From Geothrix paludis (GTDB lineage: Bacteria > Acidobacteriota > Holophagae > Holophagales > Holophagaceae), in assembly GCF_022808815.1 (NCBI RefSeq), contig NZ_JAKZLC010000005.1, forward strand, positions 247,836 through 311,835: a stretch of 64,000 bases of DNA, written 5' to 3'. Each line of letters begins with the position of its first letter. Positions within the stretch are counted from its first letter, which is position 1. Shown one piece after another: positions 30,397-38,691 of this stretch. Made by a program: the position numbers and the translations under genes. Below the pieces are notes generated by a model. It saw nothing but the letters and a program-made list of their open reading frames with translations, was not told the origin of the DNA and did not search any database.

Positions 30397-32415
30397 TCAG
30401 CGGGGCGACTCGGTTTCCGCCGGGGCGGGCTTCCCCGCCTCCACATGCCGGCAGGCCATGCAGCGGTGGACGAACTCGCCGCGGCGGGTGCTGGGGAGGA
30501 TGCGCAGGGGCTGGCCGCACTTGGGGCAGGGACCGCCGTGGACCTGCGGCGCGGGAGCATCCTGGAGCTCGGTCACGATGCCGGAGACGAAGCCCCGGAT
30601 GTCGGCCATGAAGGCCCCGCGGGATTCCTCGCCGCGGCGCATGCGCTCCAGGCGGGCCTCCCAGCTCCCGGTCAGCTCGGCGCTGCGCAGGGCTTCGCTC
30701 GGCAGCCCCTCGATGAGCCGGATGCCTTTCTCGGTGGGAAGCAGGACGTTGCGCTTGCGCTCGATGTAGGCGCGCTTGATGAGGGTCTCGATCATGTTGG
30801 CGCGGGTGGCCGGCGTGCCAAGGCCGCAGTCGCGCATGGCGCCGCGCAGGGCCTCGTCGTCCAGCTCCCGGCCCGCGCCCTGCATGGCCGCCAGCAGGTC
30901 GCCCTCGCTCATGCGCTTGGGGGGCGTGGTCTTTCCTTCCTTGGGGTGGAGGGAGGCCACATCCACGGCTTCGCCCTTCTTCACCGCGGGCAGGCCGCCT
31001 TCGGCCTCCTCGTCGGCATCCTCCTCGGCTTCGGCCGGATCGGCCGCCTTCTCCGCCTTCTTCCTTCGGTGGGGCGGATCCACGGCGGACCAGCCCTCCT
31101 CCTTCACCACGGTGCCACTGGTCTTGAAGGTCTCGCCCTCCACCTCGGTGATGATCGTGGTCTTGGCCTCCACCCGGTCCGGGAAGTAGGCCGCCAGGAA
31201 GCGCCGGGCGATGAGGTCGTAGATCCTCAGCTCGTCGCCCTCCAGGCCCCGCGCGGGTTTCTCCGTGGGCACGAGGGCCGCGTGGTCCTCCACTTCCTTG
31301 TCGTTGACGAAGCGCTTGTCCAGCTTCACGGGCCAGCGCTTCCGGAGCTCGTCCAGGAAGGGCTGCAACTCCGCGAGCTGGCCCTGGGCCAGGGCCTTGA
31401 TCCAGTGCGGCGCCTTCTGGGCATCCGCCTCCGTGAGGTGGCGGCTGCTGGTGCGGGGGTACGAGATGAGCTGCTTCTCGTAGAGGGCCTGCGCCAGGGC
31501 CAGGGTGCCCTCGGCCGTGAACCCGAAGCGCTTGTTGGCCTCCTTCTGCAGGGTGGTGAGGTCGTAGAGCAGCTCGGGCTTCTTCTTCTCGGTGCGGCCC
31601 GTGGCGCTCTTGATCTTCCCCGGCTTGCCCGCCAGCCGCGCGGCGAGGGCCTTCGCCTCTTCCTCGGTGGCGAAACGCTCCTGGGTCTGGCCGTCTTGAT
31701 CCTTGAACCAGCGGCCTTCGTAGGTGCCCTCCGGATGCGCGAACCGTGCCCGGAGCGTCCAGAAGGGCTGGGGCTTGAAGTTCCGAATCTCCAGCTCCCG
31801 GCGCACCAGCAGGGCCAGCGTGGGCGTCTGCACACGGCCCACGCTCCACACGCCCTCCTCCGGCCCGGCCCGGCGCATGCGCAGGGTCTGGGCCCGGGTG
31901 GCGTTGATGCCCACCAGCCAGTCCGCCTCCTGGCGGCTGCGGGCGGCGTCGCGCAGGCCCGCGTAGGCCTCGCCGGGCTTCATGGCGCCGTAGGCCTCGC
32001 GGACGGCCTCGGGCGTGAGGCTGGAGGTCCAGAAGCGCAGCACCGGCTTGGCGCAGCCCGCCAGCCGGTACACCAGGTCGAAGATCAGCTCGCCCTCGCG
32101 CCCGGCGTCCGTGGCGTTCACGACCTCGGTGATGTCCTCGCGGTTCAGCAGCCGGGCCACCACGTCGAACTGGTCCCGGGTCTGGGCGATGGGGGCGTAG
32201 CGGAAGGCCTCCGGAAAGATGGGCAGCCGGTCCCAGCGCCAGGGCTTCCAGGCCGGGTCGTAGCCCTCGGGATTCAGGGCCTCCACGAGATGACCCACGC
32301 ACCAGGTCACCACCAGGCCGTTCCCCTCGAGGAGGCTCCGGTCCCGCCCGGTCACGCCCAGGGCCTCCGCCAGGGCGCGGCCCATGCTCGGTTTCTCGGC
32401 GATGATCAGGCGCAG
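30397..32415 (-). CDS. topB: DNA topoisomerase III, probable CTG start
   Basis: The protein is a type IA topoisomerase that relaxes negative supercoils and decatenates DNA. It shows the TOPRIM acidic motif (NATDAGREGELIF), the catalytic tyrosine region (LISYPRTSSRHL) and a C-terminal zinc ribbon (CPKCGQP...HRCMAC). The family starts MRLxIAEKPS; here this segment is encoded from 32415 as LRLIIAEKPSM, and no in-frame ATG, GTG or TTG occurs before the Met at 32385, which lies inside the conserved active-site motif. GGGAG sits six bases before the CTG at 32415, so I infer CTG initiation (672 residues). An acidic Lys/Glu insertion rich in Asp, Glu and Ala occurs near 440-480. Confidence 0.88.
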   Translation of the reverse strand: MRLIIAEKPSMGRALAEALGVTGRDRSLLEGNGLVVTWCVGHLVEALNPEGYDPAWKPWRWDRLPIFPEAFRYAPIAQTRDQFDVVARLLNREDITEVVNATDAGREGELIFDLVYRLAGCAKPVLRFWTSSLTPEAVREAYGAMKPGEAYAGLRDAARSRQEADWLVGINATRAQTLRMRRAGPEEGVWSVGRVQTPTLALLVRRELEIRNFKPQPFWTLRARFAHPEGTYEGRWFKDQDGQTQERFATEEEAKALAARLAGKPGKIKSATGRTEKKKPELLYDLTTLQKEANKRFGFTAEGTLALAQALYEKQLISYPRTSSRHLTEADAQKAPHWIKALAQGQLAELQPFLDELRKRWPVKLDKRFVNDKEVEDHAALVPTEKPARGLEGDELRIYDLIARRFLAAYFPDRVEAKTTIITEVEGETFKTSGTVVKEEGWSAVDPPHRRKKAEKAADPAEAEEDADEEAEGGLPAVKKGEAVDVASLHPKEGKTTPPKRMSEGDLLAAMQGAGRELDDEALRGAMRDCGLGTPATRANMIETLIKRAYIERKRNVLLPTEKGIRLIEGLPSEALRSAELTGSWEARLERMRRGEESRGAFMADIRGFVSGIVTELQDAPAPQVHGGPCPKCGQPLRILPSTRRGEFVHRCMACRHVEAGKPAPAETESPR

Positions 32416-32464
32416 GGGAGGCTCCCGGGAGCGAGTCCCATTGTAGGGGGCGGGATCGGATGAT

Positions 32465-33697
32465 CTACAGCCCCAGCGCCTTCGGCAGCCGCGGGCTGGA
32501 GATGAGGTCCACGAAGGCGGCCCAGCGGCGGGCGGGGTCGGCCACGGTGCCGCCCTGCCGCTCCACCCAGCCCCGCACCAGGTGCTCGCCCAGGTTGTAG
32601 TTGATGACGTAGCTGCGGTAGGTGTCGATGAAGCGCAGGCGCTGGGCGGCCTGGGCCGGGGTCCGCAGCGAGTAGCGGACCAGGAAGGCCTCGGCCTCCT
32701 CGCGGCGGAGGTGGCCGTCCAGGTAGCCGCGGGCGGCCTCGTTGTCGGCGAAGGCCAGGAGCTTCAGCTCCGCCTGCACCCGGGCCCAGGGCTCCGCCTC
32801 GGCGGGATCCAGGCCGGCCAGGGGGAAGAGCACATCGCGCTCGAAGGCCAGGCGCGCCTCGCCGGGGAAGGCCACCTCCACGCCGAAGTTGGCCGTGCCC
32901 TCGGCAATGAGGGACTGGGGCGAGAAGAGCGGGTAGGCGGTGAACTCCACCCAGCCCTGGCCCGCCGGGGGCGCCTGGGCGAAGCGCTGCTCCAGGAGCG
33001 CGTTGTAGACGTGGTGGCCCGGGTAGCCCTCGTGGGCGGCCAGGTCCAGGGCGCGGTCGATGGCGATGGGCAGGTCCAGGTTCACCTGGATCACCGAGCT
33101 GCCGCCGCCCTGGTACCAGTTGTAGGCGGACCAGGCCTTGCCCCGCACGTACTCCACACGGAAGTGGTCCGAGGCCGGCAGCGTCGCGTGACGCCGGGTG
33201 CGCTCGCGGGCTTCGGCGATGGCGGCCTGGAAGACCGCATCCACCCGGTCCCCTGGAATGAGCACCCGCGTCCGGGCCGCCTGGTAGCGGTCCTGCACGG
33301 AGCCGGCGCCCCCGAGCGCCTGGTCCAGTCGCGCCAGGGCCGCCTCGAAGGTGGCTTCCGGCGTGCGGGGCGGGCGGACCTGGTAGAGGGCTTCAGCCTC
33401 GTCGTCGAAGCTGAAGTCCTGGCCATCCAGGCGGGCCAGGTGGGCCGCCACGGCCCCCAGCTGCCCCAGGAGGTAGTCGCGCCGCGGGGCCTCGCCGGGC
33501 GGGACCTCGGCCGCGGCCACACCGTCCAGGATGCGCCCGGCCTCCGCCCTCAGCGCCGGAAGGGGCCGCGGATCCCCGGCCTCCGCCTCGGCCTTCCAGG
33601 CCGGGGGTCCGTAGTAGGCGTCCACGAAATCGGCGTCATGGCGGCCCACCGCCAACACCAGCCTCACATAGTCCGTCGCCCACCCTGAAAGCGCCAT
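32465..33697 (-). CDS. DUF885-like zinc metallopeptidase
   Basis: The 410-residue protein contains HEGYPGHH, matching the HExxPGHH metal-binding motif of DUF885 proteins, followed by a downstream AEGTANFG that can give the third ligand Glu. The sequence is helical throughout and shorter than typical DUF885 proteins (500-600 residues). No signal peptide is evident, so it is likely cytoplasmic. It lies 49 bases upstream of topB on the same strand. The start at 33697 lacks a strong ribosome site. Substrate unknown. Confidence 0.75.
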   Translation of the reverse strand: MALSGWATDYVRLVLAVGRHDADFVDAYYGPPAWKAEAEAGDPRPLPALRAEAGRILDGVAAAEVPPGEAPRRDYLLGQLGAVAAHLARLDGQDFSFDDEAEALYQVRPPRTPEATFEAALARLDQALGGAGSVQDRYQAARTRVLIPGDRVDAVFQAAIAEARERTRRHATLPASDHFRVEYVRGKAWSAYNWYQGGGSSVIQVNLDLPIAIDRALDLAAHEGYPGHHVYNALLEQRFAQAPPAGQGWVEFTAYPLFSPQSLIAEGTANFGVEVAFPGEARLAFERDVLFPLAGLDPAEAEPWARVQAELKLLAFADNEAARGYLDGHLRREEAEAFLVRYSLRTPAQAAQRLRFIDTYRSYVINYNLGEHLVRGWVERQGGTVADPARRWAAFVDLISSPRLPKALGL

Positions 33698-33740
33698 GCC
33701 AGCCGAGGCCTCCCGGCCTTCGACTCTACCTGGACAGGGG

Positions 33741-33917
33741 TCATTTCCCGAGGAAGTGCTTCACATCCTCCACGGCGGGCCCCACGGCCAGGACCGCCTC
33801 CTTGAGCCGTTCGCGGGAGATGCTGAAGTAGATGGCCCAGTCCCGCAGGTCGTAGGGGTCCTCGACATGGATCAGTTCCTGGCTTTCGGACGATGGGATC
33901 TGCAGGTTGTCGGGCAC
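33741..33917 (-). CDS. DUF3606 small protein
   Basis: The 58-residue protein resembles the DUF3606 family: a short polar N-terminus, VEDPYDLRDWAIYFSISRERLKEAV, then a hydrophobic helix and VKHFLGK. I choose the GTG at 33917, with AGGAGG five bases upstream, rather than the ATG at 33944. Function of the family is unknown. A pair of CCGAACGG repeats (34018-34046) lies about 100 bases upstream of its start, matching a pair upstream of the RiPP precursor, so it may belong to the same regulon (inference). Confidence 0.7.
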   Translation of the reverse strand: MPDNLQIPSSESQELIHVEDPYDLRDWAIYFSISRERLKEAVLAVGPAVEDVKHFLGK

Positions 33918-33986
33918 AGAACCTCCTGTGGATCGATTCCGCACCCGGGCAAGGGCCCAGATGCGTGTCCATACGTGGGATCCTAG

Positions 33987-34006
33987 GCCCCGCCGGCCGG
34001 CGGGGC
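33987..34006. terminator. Perfect 20-bp palindrome, hairpin
   Basis: A perfect GC-only palindrome (arms GCCCCGCCGG / CCGGCGGGGC) lies between lanB and the DUF3606 gene, just after the lanB stop on the minus strand. On the plus strand it is followed by GAGATTTT; on the minus strand there is no T-tract. It may act as a transcript end for lanB or an attenuator. Confidence 0.4.
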
Positions 34007-34017
34007 GAGATTTTCCC

Positions 34018-34046
34018 CCGAACGGTCGATTTTCAGGTCCGAACGG
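34018..34046. promoter_or_regulatory. Paired CCGAACGG repeats at the lanB 3' end
   Basis: Two direct CCGAACGG copies (34018-34025 and 34039-34046) are 21 bases apart, two helical turns. They straddle the lanB stop and sit upstream of the DUF3606 gene. The same motif occurs at 37285 and 37307 upstream of the precursor gene. The spacing fits LytTR regulators, which bind two direct repeats about 21 bp apart. Candidate operator for the LytTR regulator at 38663. Confidence 0.5.
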
Positions 34047-37000
34047 ATTCGACCCCTGGCGATTCCGGCCCCGGCGCCAGCCTCCCCTCTCCGGGCCTGG
34101 CCAGCCGGGACTCGTAAAGGCGGGCCAGGAATTCCATGAGGATCCACTCCTGCTCCCGGGGGTGGGTGCGGAAGAGCCGGTTCAGGTGCATGTGCGCCAG
34201 GCTCCCGGCCAGGGCGGTCCGGTCCTCCCGCAGCTGCCCCTGGTCGCAGGCCTCGCGGATGACCCCCAGGCTCCGCAGGCCGAAAGCATCACCTGCCCCG
34301 GAAGGCTGGAAGAATTCCGCCTCCAGATCCTTCCTCAGCTGCCTGAACCTCGCGCCGATCGCCACGACCCCGGGCCCCGCGCCCTCGAACTCCTTCCGGA
34401 GGGCGTCCCGCGTGCCTCGGGACAGGTCCCGGCGGGCCAGATCATCCAGCCCCAGGGCGGCCCAGATCGCATCCACCTGCCGGAGGCCGGCCTTCCAGCG
34501 GTCCTTCTGGCCTAGGCCCACCAGCAGGTGGCTCAGGATCCACTCGCTGTCCTCGAAGAACCACGCCTCCGCGAGGTCGAACCCTTGGGACCCACCGTAG
34601 CGCTCCAGCTCGGGCTCGAAGGTGTCCACCTGCCATTTCCACAGGAGGCCCTGGGCGCGGCAGTCCTCCAGGTGCCGGTGGACCTCGGGCAGCAGGCCCG
34701 TGAGAAGGCGGAGGGGCAGGCCATGGAACCGGACGCGGAGGTGGGGCTCCGGATCCCGGTACCGGATGAAGTGCCAGCGGTCCCAGAATCCCTGAGCCCG
34801 GGTCCACCGGAGCAGCGGTTCCAGGGCCACGAGGAGGCGGTCCCCGCTGGCGGCGCCGCCATAGAGCTTCAGGTAGAGCCATTCCGAGCCCGGCGGGTAG
34901 GCGCGGGTCTCGGCGCCCGCGGGATCCGGCGGGAGCCGCACCGACCGCGGCGGCGCGGCGGGAGCGGCTTCGAAGGGGATGACCAGCTCGTGGGCGAACG
35001 GCCCTTCGGGCGAGGTGACCGGCGTCTGCCCCGCATCCGGGAAGAACTCCGTGAGGGTGAAGGCGGATCGGCCCGCCACGAGGTGGTGCAGGGTTTCCAC
35101 CCAGAGCACGCGATCCAGGTCCACCCGCAGGCTGTTGTCGGCGTCGGTGAGCGTGACGAACCGCGGCAGCCCCAGGCGCTTGCGCAGGATCTGGAAGGCC
35201 CCCCAGGCCCCCTCGCCGCTGGCGGCCAGGGCCGCCTTCAGCTCCTCGGCGCGGATCCGCCATCGCGCGCGGCTGAGGACATGGCGTCCGCGGACCACCC
35301 TGGGCAGGAACGGCTGCTCGGCCAGGGCTCCCCAGGACCAGCCGCCGGCCCGGCCGTCCTGGTCCTGCAGGTGGGACAGGAACCGGTAGACCACGGGACC
35401 GCGGGCGAAGTTGTGGGCGGAGGACAAGCGGGGGATCACCTCCCGCCCCAGCCGCGTCGACGCCAGCACCACCCGGTCTCCCCGCACGGTCACCTGGAGG
35501 TCGGACGGGGGAATCACGTGATCCTGGGGGACGCCCGCCGTCGCCAGGAAGGGGATCTCGTACTCCCGCAGGGCGGGTCGGGCCAGGACGTTGCCCATGC
35601 GGCCCTCGGGCACGTGGACCACCTCGGCGAACACCGCCTCCGACCGCAGGGCCTCCTCCTTCCGGAGATGCCGCTGGAGGGAGGCCTGGAGACCCGGGTC
35701 GCCGGAGGCGAAACGCCCCAGCCACCGGGCCGCCGTGGGACCCGAGTACTGCTCCATCCAGAACTGGAAGTCGCCGCGATCCAGGTCCGCGGGGCTGGAG
35801 GCCGCCAGAGTGGCCAGCGCCGCGAAGGCTGCGGGGAAGGGCTGGGGATCCGGCTGGGCCAGCGCGTCCAGATCCGCATCCTCCAGGGTCCAGACCCGCG
35901 TCCCTGCCCACCTCGGGAACTGGGCCAGGAGGAACTGGTCCCGGCGCGACAGGCTCCGCGGGGGCGCCGGCGCCTGGAAGGGCAGATCCTCCAGCAGGGG
36001 ATCGTCGTAGGCGGGAGCGCCGTCGAACCCGATGCCGCTCTCCTCGTCCAGGACCTCCAGCAGGGGCATCCACCGCTGGCCGTACCGCTCGCTGAAGGCC
36101 CACCGGAACCTCTCCAGGGGCCGGTCGGTCGGCGCCTGCGTCAGACGTCGGAGGGTGTCGGCGCCCTCTTCCAGGGCCCGGCGGATCCCGGTGGACAGCG
36201 CCAGGCCCGGGGCCGGACGGAAGAGGTCCACCTGGAGGAGATCCCGGATTCCCGGGGGCAGGTCCAGCCCCTGGAGGGACGGCAGGTGGGCCGGGTAGCC
36301 TTCAGGACAGGCGCCGAGGGGTGCCTGGCGGAGACGGTCCAGGTCCCGGCCCAGGGCCACCAGCGGTTCAGCCTGGGGCGCGGTCAGGGCATGGGCCCGA
36401 AGCGCGGCGATCACGTGGCTGAGGGGATCGGGGCTGGTCAAGGGCGGGTGCAGGTCCCCGCGCAGCACCTGGGCATCCACGATCTGTTCCAGGAAAGCGC
36501 GGGCCTCCGCGAGTTCGACCTTCAGGCGCACCGCCAGTCGCACGGCCAGGTCCCCGAAGGACTGCCCCGCCCGCGCCTGCTGGAGCGCGAAGTCGAGGTG
36601 GGGCGTGGCCTCCACCGCCTCCAGGTGATAGGACCGCCCCTTCCCTTCCGTATCGCGGGTCTCGAGATAGCGGCGCCACCCACCCCAGGCATAGAGGCTG
36701 GAGTTGGGCCGGTAGGTCACGCGGGACCGCACCTCTGGATCCCACTCCAGGCGGTTCACCAGGGCCTCCAGGATGCCCCAGTCCAGGCGCACGGCCTTGC
36801 GGCACGAGCGCCAGGACGCCACGGCCAGGCGGCTTTCCGGCCCCCAGGCGCCCGTGGACACCCCCGCGAAGAGACCGAAGGGGGTGGCGCGGCTGCTCAT
36901 CCGGCTGAGGTACTTCACCAGGGCCCGCTCCACCCCGCGGGTCGCCGCGTCATCCAGCGCGCCCTCCAGCCAGGCATCCAGGCGCCCGGCCAGGTCCGGC

Positions 37001-37215
37001 GAAGCCAGCGCCACGGCCTCGCGCACAGCGGGCTGGCGGACCTGCGCGCGAAGCGCGGCCCGCAGCGCCTCCCGATCCCGCTCCAGCCGGGCTCCCGGGG
37101 TCTCCTCCGCCGGGCCTTCCTGCGGCGGCGGAACCACCACGGCGAGCGCATCCAGGGGGAGGCCCGGGCTCCGGAGCACGAAGAAATCGGTGGTCTGACA
37201 GGAAGGTTGCGGCAT
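34033..37215 (-). CDS. Full-length class I lanthipeptide dehydratase (LanB-like)
   Basis: The 1060-residue protein has the two halves of a class I LanB enzyme. The N-terminal glutamylation domain shows FFVLRSPGLPLD and SSRATPFGLFAG (about 107-118) and a TDADNSLRVDL segment near 690. The C-terminal elimination (SpaB_C/thiopeptide-type) domain starts near 774 with EWLYLKLYGG and includes WHFIRYRDPEPHLRVRFHG. LanB enzymes glutamylate Ser/Thr of a precursor peptide with glutamyl-tRNA and then eliminate glutamate to give dehydroalanine or dehydrobutyrine. It is divergent from a 54-residue candidate precursor with a LytS-LytTR pair behind it. No LanC cyclase is visible nearby. A weak ribosome site precedes the ATG at 37215. 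Expected normal length, no frameshift. Confidence 0.88.
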   Translation of the reverse strand: MPQPSCQTTDFFVLRSPGLPLDALAVVVPPPQEGPAEETPGARLERDREALRAALRAQVRQPAVREAVALASPDLAGRLDAWLEGALDDAATRGVERALVKYLSRMSSRATPFGLFAGVSTGAWGPESRLAVASWRSCRKAVRLDWGILEALVNRLEWDPEVRSRVTYRPNSSLYAWGGWRRYLETRDTEGKGRSYHLEAVEATPHLDFALQQARAGQSFGDLAVRLAVRLKVELAEARAFLEQIVDAQVLRGDLHPPLTSPDPLSHVIAALRAHALTAPQAEPLVALGRDLDRLRQAPLGACPEGYPAHLPSLQGLDLPPGIRDLLQVDLFRPAPGLALSTGIRRALEEGADTLRRLTQAPTDRPLERFRWAFSERYGQRWMPLLEVLDEESGIGFDGAPAYDDPLLEDLPFQAPAPPRSLSRRDQFLLAQFPRWAGTRVWTLEDADLDALAQPDPQPFPAAFAALATLAASSPADLDRGDFQFWMEQYSGPTAARWLGRFASGDPGLQASLQRHLRKEEALRSEAVFAEVVHVPEGRMGNVLARPALREYEIPFLATAGVPQDHVIPPSDLQVTVRGDRVVLASTRLGREVIPRLSSAHNFARGPVVYRFLSHLQDQDGRAGGWSWGALAEQPFLPRVVRGRHVLSRARWRIRAEELKAALAASGEGAWGAFQILRKRLGLPRFVTLTDADNSLRVDLDRVLWVETLHHLVAGRSAFTLTEFFPDAGQTPVTSPEGPFAHELVIPFEAAPAAPPRSVRLPPDPAGAETRAYPPGSEWLYLKLYGGAASGDRLLVALEPLLRWTRAQGFWDRWHFIRYRDPEPHLRVRFHGLPLRLLTGLLPEVHRHLEDCRAQGLLWKWQVDTFEPELERYGGSQGFDLAEAWFFEDSEWILSHLLVGLGQKDRWKAGLRQVDAIWAALGLDDLARRDLSRGTRDALRKEFEGAGPGVVAIGARFRQLRKDLEAEFFQPSGAGDAFGLRSLGVIREACDQGQLREDRTALAGSLAHMHLNRLFRTHPREQEWILMEFLARLYESRLARPGEGRLAPGPESPGVESVRT

Positions 37216-37284
37216 GGACCGGAATCTTTCCGAAGAGAATCCCCCTCAGGAGAACATGTCCCGCGGATGCGGGCTCCGGAAGCG

Positions 37285-37333
37285 CCGAACGGTAGCAGTT
37301 GGGGGGCCGAACGGTTCGAGCCGTGGTTACATA
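37285..37333 (+). promoter_or_regulatory. Candidate LytTR operator and promoter of the RiPP precursor
   Basis: CCGAACGG occurs at 37285-37292 and 37307-37314 in direct orientation, 22 bases apart, followed by a TACATA -10-like hexamer about 12 bases further (37328-37333). This layout (direct repeats overlapping the -35 position) is typical for LytTR activators. A third, inverted half-site (ACCGTTC) lies at 37333-37339. The region is shared with the divergent lanB promoter. Confidence 0.5.
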
Positions 37334-37415
37334 CCGTTCATGGGAATGGGTTGGAAGGGCTCCCGCAAGGGCTCACAAACGAGGTCGCGCCCGGCGGCGC
37401 CACCTGGGAGCTCCC

Positions 37416-37580
37416 ATGACCACCACCCTTTCCTTCCGCAAGGAATCCATCCAGCAGGCGAGCAGCGTCAGCGAGACGCTGAACCGGCAGAAGGTCGCCG
37501 TCACCGATGGCCAGGGTCAGCGGGCCTCTCATGAACCCTGGGCGCCCACCCTCACCACCACGGTCTTCACGATCCAGTGA
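37416..37580 (+). CDS. Candidate RiPP precursor peptide, Cys-free
   Basis: This 54-residue peptide starts MTTTLSFRKESI, close to the L-S/L-K-K-E-T-I leader pattern of class I lanthipeptide precursors. After a Ser/Gln-rich middle and a DGQGQ segment, the C-terminus is HEPWAPTLTTTVFTIQ, with five Thr in the last ten residues and no Cys anywhere. Thr and Ser there could be dehydrated by the divergent LanB but could not form lanthionine rings within the peptide. The ATG has GGGAG five bases upstream. It is 22 bases from the LytS-type kinase gene, which overlaps the response-regulator gene, so peptide, sensor and regulator are probably one transcript. Too small to recognise by similarity alone; the call rests on context. 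Confidence 0.68.
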   Translation: MTTTLSFRKESIQQASSVSETLNRQKVAVTDGQGQRASHEPWAPTLTTTVFTIQ

Positions 37581-37602
37581 CGATCCACATGGAGTCTTCC
37601 CG

Positions 37603-38691
37603 GTGGAGGCAGACACGGCAAACCCATGGGCCTCGCTCTTTCCGTTGGCCCGGAACTGGCGAGTCCTCCTGGTCTGCTACCTCCTCTGGGTGGCGGTCCT
37701 CATCTACAGCTACCAGACTGCCCACCGGCTCGGGAACATCTGGTTCTGGGCCAGCCTCCTCTCCGGGCCCTTCACGCACATCACCGCCTTCGCAGGGCTG
37801 GCCCCCCTGCCCTGGACCCTGTCCCGCCGGCTTCCCTCCCCGTGGAGGTTCGCCGTGGGGTTCGTCGTCTCGGTGGTCTCCTGTGAATCCGTCTCCTACC
37901 TCCTGCCCATCTTCGACGGATGGCTGCTCTCACGAGCGGGCCACCAGTTCAACCTGGCCCGCGCCACAGCCGTCTACAGCTCTTTCGTGGGGCCAGCCAT
38001 GATGATCGTCGGGGGTCTCGTCGCATCGCGGGCCCGGTCGGAGGAGCTCCGGGCGGCCTCCGAGGCCGAGGCACAGATCGCCAAGAACCGCCTGCTCCAG
38101 GGGCAGGTCCATCCCCATGTGCTGTTCAACGCGCTCAACGGCCTGGCGGAGCTGGTCCACAAGGATCCCAAGGCTGCCGAAACCGCCATCCGGCACCTGT
38201 CGGACCTGCTCCGCCGCATCCTGCGGGCCTCCGAGCACATGCGGCTGCCCCTCGGGGAAGAGCGGAAGATCATCTCGGATTTCCTGGCCCTGGAGGCCAT
38301 CCGGCTGGGGCCCCGGCTCAGGGTGTTGTGGGACTGGGACGAAGGGCTCGATTCCATCGAGATTCCGCCGCTCCTCCTCCAGCCCCTGGTGGAGAACGCC
38401 ATCAAGCACGGAATCGCGCCGAGCATTCCGGGCGGCGACATCATCATCCGGGCCCGCTCCCGGGACGGCTCGGTCCGGCTGGAGATCTGGAACTCCGGCA
38501 GGCCCTTCCCGAACCAGGTGAACGGAAGCGGCATCGGCCTGAAGAACCTGCGCTCGCGCCTCGCCCTGCACTTCGGCTCCAGCGCCGAACTCGTCATCGG
38601 GCCCTCGGGCCAGGGCACGCTCGCCTGCATCCAGTTCGAGGCGACCCAAGTAGAATGGCCCCATGAAGCCTCTGAAGGCCCTGGTAGTTGA
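37603..38691 (+). CDS. LytS/YehU-type sensor histidine kinase
   Basis: The 362-residue protein has about four membrane helices (residues 15-150) and a His_kinase (LytS-type) catalytic core. The phospho-acceptor His is in QVHPHVLFNALN (about 172), the N-box is LLLQPLVENAIKHG (about 259-270), and GSGIGLKNLRSRLALHFG provides the ATP-lid/G-boxes. I start it at the GTG at 37603, nine bases after a GGAG, which begins just after the precursor gene. It overlaps the response-regulator start by 29 bases. Members of this kinase class partner with LytTR regulators and often sense peptides (AgrC-like systems) or membrane cues. The lack of a large extracytoplasmic domain suggests that the ligand binds within the membrane helices. 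Confidence 0.88.
   Translation: MEADTANPWASLFPLARNWRVLLVCYLLWVAVLIYSYQTAHRLGNIWFWASLLSGPFTHITAFAGLAPLPWTLSRRLPSPWRFAVGFVVSVVSCESVSYLLPIFDGWLLSRAGHQFNLARATAVYSSFVGPAMMIVGGLVASRARSEELRAASEAEAQIAKNRLLQGQVHPHVLFNALNGLAELVHKDPKAAETAIRHLSDLLRRILRASEHMRLPLGEERKIISDFLALEAIRLGPRLRVLWDWDEGLDSIEIPPLLLQPLVENAIKHGIAPSIPGGDIIIRARSRDGSVRLEIWNSGRPFPNQVNGSGIGLKNLRSRLALHFGSSAELVIGPSGQGTLACIQFEATQVEWPHEASEGPGS

Noticed and set aside
29204..32302. A single 1032-residue protein fusing an N-terminal region to the FabH-like gene
   Set aside because: The first two thirds run out of frame across topB and are Arg/Gly/Pro rich. A GTG with a strong ribosome site at 30286 gives a normal FabH length.
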